Shown one piece after another: positions 20,697 to 27,235 of a stretch of 27,235 nucleotides of DNA; positions within the stretch are counted from its first letter, which is position 1, and each line of letters starts with the position of its first letter. Origin of the DNA: Mnemiopsis leidyi (lineage: Eukaryota; Ctenophora; Tentaculata; Lobata; Bolinopsidae); NCBI GenBank assembly GCA_000226015.1, contig JH153927.1, positions 319,520 through 346,754 on the forward strand, given 5' to 3'. The notes below the pieces were generated by a model, which had not been told where the DNA came from, ran no database searches, and worked only from the letters and a program-made list of their open reading frames with translations. A program made the translations under genes and the position numbers.

Positions 20697-21527
20697 TATT
20701 GAGGAAATTTAATGTCCGATCTATTTTAACAGAAACAAATAAAAGACGCCGGGCATTAAAAATACAGGCTCAAATAATATAATGCCAAAGGCGTAGAGAC
20801 CGGACGACTATAGCTTAGATGCAGTCGTCACCATCACCCATTGTCAGTCTTCGTCAATATTATGTGTTTTGTACCGGGTTTTGTCTCCAAATTTAATCGG
20901 TTGATAGAATAATTGATAAAAATCCCCGTTTCTTTTTGTTATTGTTCCTGCATATTCAATTTTTATGTTTGGCTCCCACACTCATAATAGGTAAAATATT
21001 CAGGTTTGAAAATTGCATGAAAGATGTTTTCAATTGAGCTTTAGGTCAGAAAAAAGAGCAAATATTGTAAAATAAATTTAGAAAATATAGACATTTAAAA
21101 AAGAAAGAAATGATGAACACATGAAAAAAATGTTCCATATTGAAGTTACGATTTTGAAATGTTGTACATGATTTAACATTATTTCACCATTTAAGGATGG
21201 ACAGATTCAAAATTTCCTTCATCGCATTACTTGCTGTAGTTCCGTTTCATAAACGGGATCTGAAGAACCGGAGATCAAACAGCTGGTGTAAATCCTCAAT
21301 TCTTTGCTGAGTCTCGACTCGTATTAGGTGACTTAACAGGGAACTTTATAGTTAGAGTCTCTCTCTCTAAGCGTTAACCGGTAAATGGCATTCTCCTCCT
21401 GAATTCCTCTGATGTGAGATGTTTTCTGATATTTTCTGATATCGTCAATAGTCGATATATATTTCCTCCCAACTTAGGCATTGAATTCGTATCTTCCCAA
21501 TCTTCAGGTGATTGAATCTGACTCTTG
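20697..21527. other. Spacer between membrane genes D and E
   Basis: AT-rich. The only notable item is a plus-strand ORF at 21197-21310 (37 codons) with a hydrophobic start, described under findings. No other gene seen. Confidence 0.4.
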
Positions 21528-21644
21528 TTAAGCTTGAACCACTGATTCCCTTCCTATCTTCCAACAGCTATAGAGTATAAGGGCAATAGAAAATGCCCCA
21601 GCAGCTGATAAAGCTAGAATGAGGACTACTTCCGGCTCGTCCAT
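21528..21644 (-). CDS. Small single-pass membrane protein E, 38 aa
   Basis: Reads MDEPEVVLILALSAAGAFSI, ALILYSCWKIGRESVVQA, stop. The shortest member: four residues before Glu-Val, a membrane segment of about 20 residues, and an eight-residue tail. The core VLILALS...IALILY.C matches genes C and G closely, and the MD.P start and WKI end match gene D. The frame extends upstream to another ATG (21731 region), but that extension (RQPFLFTRTVLYYFTQLLS) is not shared by relatives. Size resembles membrane micropeptides that regulate ion pumps, such as sarcolipin-type proteins, but I see no sequence match to them. Confidence 0.72.
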   Translation of the reverse strand: MDEPEVVLILALSAAGAFSIALILYSCWKIGRESVVQA

Positions 21645-22165
21645 TTGAGATAAAAGTTGAGTGAAATAGTAAAGAACGGTCCTAGTAAAGAGAAACGGTT
21701 GTCGGAATAGAACGACGTAGCGAGTGTAGATCAAAACTCGGCATTTGCGGGACGTAGGCAACTGCTACCGCAACTTTTTGTTCGGACAACAACTAACTTT
21801 AATAAAAGCATTGTTTTATTGGCTCCCTTCAGTTGTTCGAAACATTCCACTTCCAGCAGATTCCCGACTACTGCTTTATACTGCATGTCTAACTTTTATT
21901 GAATTTTTACCGATTGAAGTAACCTCACTGGCGGCATAGAACAAAAAGATATTGCTATTTTCCTGATGTAAATTTACAGTTCATGACCACAGGATTTGTA
22001 CTTTCATTGAAAGCCTCAGATTTATTACTCATCCAATCCATATATTTGAATGAACTATCTAATTTAGCTAGGTCAAAATGTAGTTGCCAAGATAAAACAA
22101 GAAATCGAGTGAAGGAAACCATTCAGGAGACCCTATGTCATCAGAGCAACACTTGAGTCAGGGAA
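21645..22165. other. Spacer between membrane genes E and F
   Basis: Mostly featureless. A 55-codon minus-strand ORF (21955-22122) is open from ATG to TAG but has no membrane segment or similarity to neighbours, so I do not call it a gene. Confidence 0.35.
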
Positions 22166-22408
22166 TCACATGCCATCAGAGCAACTCCCAAAGACCGTAT
22201 CATTTTCGACACTGCTGACACTTTCGATGCTGCTCTCACTAAACCCCCCAGCCTCAATGTCGGCCAGCCTTTTCCTTTCCCCTTCGCACTGAAGCGCCCT
22301 GCATCTCTTGGTGCAGTCTCGACGTTGTACAAGCAAAGCTAGACCAACCAGCAGGGCAGACAGGATCAGCATCCCTATCATCAGATTGTTTATCTCCACT
22401 GGCCCCAT
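22166..22408 (-). CDS. Small single-pass membrane protein F, 80 aa
   Basis: From ATG 22408: MGPVEINNLMIGMLILSALL, VGLALLVQRRDCTKRCR, then an acidic, serine-rich tail (GGFSESSIESVSSVENDTVF) ending SCSDGM. One membrane segment, residues about 8-27, with RR and KR at the inner side. Four cysteines, three of them in or near the basic stretch just after the membrane. Architecture is the same as C, D, E and G, but the membrane sequence is more distant. The GP.E start recalls D.PE in the others. The frame is open a little further upstream, but no earlier in-frame ATG exists within it. Confidence 0.65.
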   Translation of the reverse strand: MGPVEINNLMIGMLILSALLVGLALLVQRRDCTKRCRALQCEGERKRLADIEAGGFSESSIESVSSVENDTVFGSCSDGM

Positions 22409-23640
22409 CTTTTCATCCAACTTTCATTTTCTCTTGGCGGCGAATTAGGCCTTTAATTCCAACCAGTTAGTTTGTGAAACTTTATTGTGATAATTAGCTT
22501 AATTTATTTAGCTTCTACGAAAGGACAAGATAGTTCTCAATCCTAACATAAACAAAAGTGGCAATCCAGGTTAAAGCTTATCAATATGATACGTTAAGCA
22601 GCCAGCTACACATGACAATGTCACACAAAATAAAGTCTATTCAAATAGAAATAATCGTTACTACACCCTAATTATCAGCCAAAAGCGTAACTCGTAGAGG
22701 CAAGCTAAACGAGCCACTGTCAGTTTGCAACCTTGGACGCTGATCAAAGATGTTGCGCCTCTGGATTGTGCAGTGTAATTACTTGCTGAGTAAACCCCTG
22801 AAATTGTTTTGTACCAAGCGGTTTGACCCCTGATAAAAGGAGCTGCGCTGTATGCTGGGAACCCTCTCCCGGCCTTTGTGAAACAAAGACAACGCATACC
22901 CTGTACATTTTCTCCTGGGACTTTCGAATACCACATCAGAATATTTAAATGTCAGCACGCAACTGTACCCTCTAGGTTAGCCGCTTTGTACATAGAGTGG
23001 AGGATCATGTAAATATGCCGGGTTGGGAATCACGGCTCTTTAAGGATAACAATACAGGGGCAAGGAAGGGGGTCATTTTCATATATATGCATATGAAGAC
23101 CTGCCCGTACCAAATTTTTGCTCAGAGAAGTTTGGAGTCAACTCATAATGGGTAAATTTTATTCATCATTCAAGTTTTACATTTATTGATATGTTTTACA
23201 CAAGTTTAATCGTAAAGAAATGAAAGATTAGTAATAATAAAGGTGCTAATTACTCGTTTCATTGCCTTTGTGTCACAAACTATGATGCATACAGATGGAA
23301 TATAGAGAAGTCAGCAATCAAGACATGCTCATTTGAAAGACATTGGTCTTACATAAAGAGTGTCCGTCTCTAGGTGTCAGCGTGTATTGTACGTCTCTAA
23401 TGGGGGGGAGGAGGAGTAAGGCTCTGACCATAATCACGACAGCCTGGATTTTTGAAAAACTTGACCATAACCATAGAAAATTTGGATTGTTGTAAGGTCA
23501 AAATGTTGACAATTTGACCCCAGTGATATTTAAAATGATAAACACTCAGACGTAGGGCAAATGGTTCAAAAAGTGTGGCCTGGTCGGTTCCTCTGGGCTA
23601 TTTCAACCGAAGTTGGGAATAATACATCAGATAATCCTGA
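22409..23640. other. 1.2-kb spacer between membrane gene F and the minisatellite
   Basis: A 91-codon minus-strand frame at 22661-22936 shows no domain, membrane segment or good start. A palindromic CATATATATGCATATG lies near 23080 and could be promoter DNA. Nothing else supported. Confidence 0.4.
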
Positions 23641-23678
23641 TCCTCTCTATCAGCTGGACCATAACAAAACGCCCTGTC

Positions 23679-23931
23679 CCTCTACAGCCTAGCTGCTATG
23701 ATCTCTATGTCCCTCTACAGCCTAGCTGATATGATCTCTATGTCCCTCTACAGCCTAGCTGATATGATCTCTATGTCCCTCTACAGCCTAGCTGCTATGA
23801 TCTCTATGTCCCTCTACAGCCTAGCTGCTATGATCTCTATGTCCCTCTACAGCCTAGCTGCTATGATCCTCCCTTCTCTCTAACAGCTTAACCAAAACAC
23901 CTTGTCCCTCTACAGCCTAGCTGCTATGACC
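23679..23931. repeat. 33-bp minisatellite derived from the C-terminal codons of gene G
   Basis: About six tandem copies of a 33-bp unit containing CAGCCTAGCTGCTATGATCT, then an interrupted copy that reaches into gene G. On the minus strand every unit reads ATAGCAGCTAGGCTGTAG, that is I-A-A-R-L-stop, the last codons of gene G. Some units have GATATG for GCTATG. In transcript terms the array lies just downstream of the stop, in the 3' UTR. Confidence 0.93.
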
Positions 23932-24122
23932 GTACCGCTAATATTGAAGCCCTCCCTCTGACTGACAGTAGAGGCACGTGGTGTTCTCGCTGCGATGTCG
24001 CGTCTCCTTCTCCGAGGGATGGGAATGTAGCCGTGTTTCCAGCAGACATGGACGATCAGGCACATGCAAGAAAACGCCACAGACGAGAGGGCTAGTATGA
24101 GCAAGACTTCGTGTTTGTTCAT
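23910..24122 (-). CDS. Small single-pass membrane protein G, 70 aa
   Basis: Reads MNKHEVLLILALSSVAFSCM, CLIVHVCWKHGYIPIPRRRR, then a basic tail that ends NISGTVIAARL. The membrane segment, residues about 5-26, carries the family core EVLLILALS..AF. Next come C-W-K as in E, and a five-Arg cluster as the inside-positive signal. The C-terminal IAAR matches gene C. The stop codon lies in the first unit of a 33-bp minisatellite made from these same last codons. No intron needed; ATG 24122 is the only sensible start. Confidence 0.78.
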   Translation of the reverse strand: MNKHEVLLILALSSVAFSCMCLIVHVCWKHGYIPIPRRRRRDIAARTPRASTVSQREGFNISGTVIAARL

Positions 24123-25373
24123 TCCAAGGGGGGAGAATTCCGAATATCAGCTGGTGTCAGTGTGGTCGATGTGTCTCTGAGACGAACAAAAAAGCAAGCT
24201 GTAAGGAATAAAGATTAAGTTAGGGTTTTGATATGGATATAGGTGGGTTGGTGGAAGGTGATTAGTCAGCAATTAGCATGATGAGTTTGTCGTAGGAGAA
24301 GTTATGTCCATTGCAGCATTCCAAGATCCCATCTCATTTTACATAGAATTAATGCTTAGCGACAAAGTTGAGCTATTAAACTTTTAGATGAATGCATTAG
24401 CAAGAAGTCCTTTTTTACCCCATCATTGTTCCATATGGCATAAGTATTGATTGTAGCAACTCACATACCCATATTATTCTCCAAAAAACACGCACGTGTT
24501 ACCCGGTTGATAATTTACTCCTTTTCTAAAGATTGAAGAATTTGTGGAATTCCCAGAAATTAGAGCCATAAGTAGCTATATTCATACGGAAAGATGAAAT
24601 AGTCCAAGTAGCATTAGAGGAATCTTCCCATGCCACTGCATGATTTCGTGAGCCGATTCTTTTTATGAGCAGTGCTTTGTCCCGTGATTGATAAGAATAT
24701 ATAATTTTTTCTTGATTTGGTTATAACTATGATATAATTTGATTGCTTTGATTTTGTGGGGGCTATGTTTTGTGGGAGGCATTTACGCCTCGAATCGACG
24801 TTTTAGTATCCCTTTCAGGGTATATCTGTTTCAGTTGAAGGTGGACCCTTTGGTGCACGTAAGCAATAAGCAATGACGACTGGATATTGAGTTAGGATCA
24901 GTATTCAGTTGGTCCGCTTTCCCGGCTAAACCTTATGTACTGTTTCAGTTGATTTCTGTATTCTTATATACTTTGATAAAGTTTTTTTCTAACTTGAATA
25001 AAAGACATATAACTTAAATAAAAACCATAAGGAATTATAAGATACAAATGTATTATTAAAACTTTCAAAGAAAAACTGATAAATTCAATGCAATATTTGA
25101 AAAAAAAACATTTAAATATTAATTTTTGTTGAAATACTTCGGCCCTAAAAAAGAAAAAAAAGACATTTATGTTCTATTCTAAGAGACTCATATTGACTCA
25201 ACTAAGAGACTTATATTGAATCCAATAAAATACTTATATTGATTCATGTAAAAGACCAACTTGAAAAAAAGACATATAACTTAAATAAAAACCATAAGGA
25301 ATTATAAGATTCAAAATATGTCTGTCCATTCGGCATACAAGGCACCTAATAAATTATAATCATATCCTCATTT
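24123..25373. other. 1.25-kb AT-rich spacer between membrane genes G and H
   Basis: No gene seen. Contains a direct repeat of about 53 bp and short 23-bp repeats near its right end. Confidence 0.5.
24991..25310. repeat. Pair of ~53-bp direct repeats
   Basis: 24991-25043 and 25259-25310 are nearly identical, sharing ACATATAACTTAAATAAAAA and CCATAAGGAATTATAAGAT. Between them (25180-25250) are three degenerate 23-bp units of the type AAGAGACTTATATTGAATC. It could be the relic of an insertion with flanking repeats. Confidence 0.75.
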
Positions 25374-25751
25374 CTAATCGCCTCCTCCACCATCACCACC
25401 ACCACCCCCACAATCGCCACCTCCATCATACCCACCATCATATCCACCATCATACCCACCATCATATCCACCATCACCATAGTAACCACCGTCCCCCTCG
25501 GCTCCCCCGTCTTCATACTCCCAACATTCCCCTTCTTCCAACTCTCCTCCCTCATCTTCGTAAACCCACACTACTTCACACTCGATATCTTCGCCATCTT
25601 CACTACTTCTTCTTTTTCGTCTCCTCCTTCTTCTTCTTCTTACCATCCTCCTCGGTCTTGATCTTCCGAGTGGACGATTACAACACCAGATTATGGCAGC
25701 AACTAACAACCCTCCCAAAATTGCTAAGGCTATCCATGTCACACTATCCAT
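25374..25751 (-). CDS. Small single-pass membrane protein H, 125 aa, with Gly/Tyr/Asp tail
   Basis: Reads MDSVTWIALAILGGLLVAAI, IWCCNRPLG, then a striking basic run (MVRRRRRRRRKRR), an acidic region (SSEDGEDIECEVVWVYEDEG), and a tail of GGYD repeats ending GGGDCGGGGG and DGGGGD. One membrane segment, residues about 5-23, with Cys-Cys at its inner edge. Short N-terminus, MD start, intronless form and strand fit genes A-G, though the tail is unique. The charge layers (basic, acidic, then Gly/Tyr-rich) suggest a disordered cytoplasmic tail. The GGYD part is a coding minisatellite with expected length variation. A second copy of the tail lies at 26842-26960. Confidence 0.68.
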   Translation of the reverse strand: MDSVTWIALAILGGLLVAAIIWCCNRPLGRSRPRRMVRRRRRRRRKRRSSEDGEDIECEVVWVYEDEGGELEEGECWEYEDGGAEGDGGYYGDGGYDGGYDGGYDGGYDGGGDCGGGGGDGGGGD

Positions 25752-26841
25752 AGAAAACTTATTCAGACCATTCCATACCTGCCAGAAATGCTTTGTTAAT
25801 CGCTGTGTTTGTTGTGTTTAGTTGCTGTGTTTGTTGTGTTAGTTGCTGTGTTTGTTGTGTTAGTTGCTGTGTTTGTTGTGTTAGTTGCTGTGTTTGTTGT
25901 GTTAGTTGCTGTGTTTGTTGTGTTAGTCGTGTGTTTGTCCCTTATTGCAACTTTGTGATACTGTTAGGGGGCAACAGAAAAAGTGGTTGCTATATAGTAT
26001 CATACATATCGTAATACTGTTAAAAGGAGTTATGTTCAATGTTAACAGATTATAAAATTACAAGTCCATTATAGAGTTTTATTGCAATTATGAACAGAAA
26101 AACTTATGGCGCTGGACCGCTGGTTCCTAAATGTGATCCAGCCTTTTTAATCGAATGAAATGTCGGTTGTTATTAATTCCGAAATCTTATTAAATAATAT
26201 TAAAATTACAAAAATCCTGCAACTTAACGTTAATGGTTGTGGTTATCGTCAGAGTTCAAGAGTTTTTCTGCTAATAGAAAACTGAATCCTCAGAACAACA
26301 TTATAATAGAGTTATGTTCCATAAATACTAATTCAATCGATCATCTATCATCTAATTTATTATATCAGGTTACCACTCTAGCTCGTTGCCATTGTTACTG
26401 TTAGCTTTAAGTCTGTTCCCAAAATGATACGCCATGCAGATGTTCTTACAGTGTCTGCCTCGCCAGATCTTAAGTTAAAACAAACACCACATTAATTTCG
26501 CTAGTGTTAGTCACAACAATAATAGCGATATCATGAAGATTTTGGTAGTGCATTATTACTTTCTATTATTTTAGAATCCTTGCACTGAAGTTCCACAGTC
26601 TCCTCTGAGAGACCGTTTTTCGGACGGTTATTTAAAAAAGTGATAAAAATTGGTAAATTATTAAATTGAGTAAAATTACTGAATTCTTGTCGTTTACTTT
26701 AACATGGTTTAAGATGGTAAAGACGCCGTGCTACTGTAAAGTTTTGCTCACCGACCATAAAATGTGTTTGATATCCGTCCTATATGATTGGCATGATTTG
26801 CAAAATCTTGTCAAAGTTATTACTTTACCATCCCCACAAAG
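25752..26841. other. Upstream region of gene H and spacer
   Basis: Apart from the 21-bp minisatellite close to gene H, I see no gene or RNA feature in this AT-rich kilobase. Confidence 0.45.
25801..25932. repeat. 21-bp minisatellite upstream of gene H
   Basis: About six copies of a 21-bp unit, GTTGCTGTGTTTGTTGTGTT plus A, 50 to 180 bp before the ATG of gene H (minus strand). The Cys/Val ORF it makes on the plus strand is a by-product. It may lie in the 5' UTR or promoter of gene H. Confidence 0.9.
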
Positions 26842-27181
<340 letters not shown>

Positions 27182-27235
27182 TTAAGTTTTCAATTTCAAT
27201 TAAACTTAAATTAACTTCGTGTTCAACATTTAAAA

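Noticed and set aside
21955-22122. Minus-strand 55-codon ORF from ATG to TAG
   Set aside because: No membrane segment, no similarity to the neighbouring family, length within chance expectation.
22661-22936. Minus-strand 91-codon ORF
   Set aside because: Starts at a non-ATG codon and shows no domain, signal or splice evidence.
23698-23883. Plus-strand MISMSLYSLA repeat ORF
   Set aside because: Antisense reading of the 33-bp repeat whose minus strand matches the end of gene G.
17625-25751. Assignment of the small membrane proteins to FXYD, KCNE or sarcolipin/phospholamban families
   Set aside because: No FXYD motif and no match to the known transmembrane patterns; only size and topology are similar.
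25793-26014. Plus-strand ORF of Cys/Val repeats
   Set aside because: By-product of the 21-bp minisatellite upstream of gene H.

Overview
The window is animal nuclear DNA. It has split genes with GT-AG introns of roughly 90 to 400 bp, many minisatellites, AT-rich spacers, and two gene families typical of metazoans: a gamma-tubulin complex protein of the GCP6 type and a LEM-domain protein. Compactness and repeat style suggest a small-genome invertebrate, possibly a cnidarian or other early-branching animal. The sequence does not let me name a species.

Layout on the plus strand. Positions 1-7987 carry all but the N-terminal part of a GCP6 (TUBGCP6) homologue in about 20 exons whose phases all join. 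It includes a large central exon with five 31-32-residue repeats, followed by the C-terminal gamma-tubulin-binding (GRIP2) part. Only about 490 bp downstream, on the same strand, a LEM-domain protein starts (8477-10492, four exons). Exons at 16123-17235 match it in phase and could be its C-terminal part; if so, the intron between them is 5.6 kb and holds an intact single-exon gene for a secreted cysteine-rich protein (12971-14095). A decayed Myb/SANT-like gene lies on the minus strand around 14672-15260.

Layout on the minus strand. From 17625 to 25751 there is a run of eight small intronless ORFs, each coding for a single-pass membrane protein of 38-164 residues, all in the same orientation. 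Four of them (at 19872-20159, 20544-20696, 21528-21644 and 23910-24122) are clear paralogues: a very short N-terminus, a membrane segment of the type LLILALS..AF..IALILY.CWK, and a basic tail. Two of these also share the C-terminal end IAAR. The others have the same architecture with weaker similarity. I do not recognise this family, and it is the best candidate in the window for an undescribed system.

A second theme is that minisatellites sit on gene edges. Units of 33, 36, 18, 33, 21, 12 and 18 bp, all multiples of three, overlap splice donors, splice acceptors or coding ends. Twice in GCP6 a 3' splice site has been duplicated so that the upstream copy runs straight into an in-frame stop. 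The right end of the window holds a second copy of the Gly-Tyr-Asp tail of the last small membrane gene, fused to a G-rich 18-bp minisatellite with quadruplex potential.
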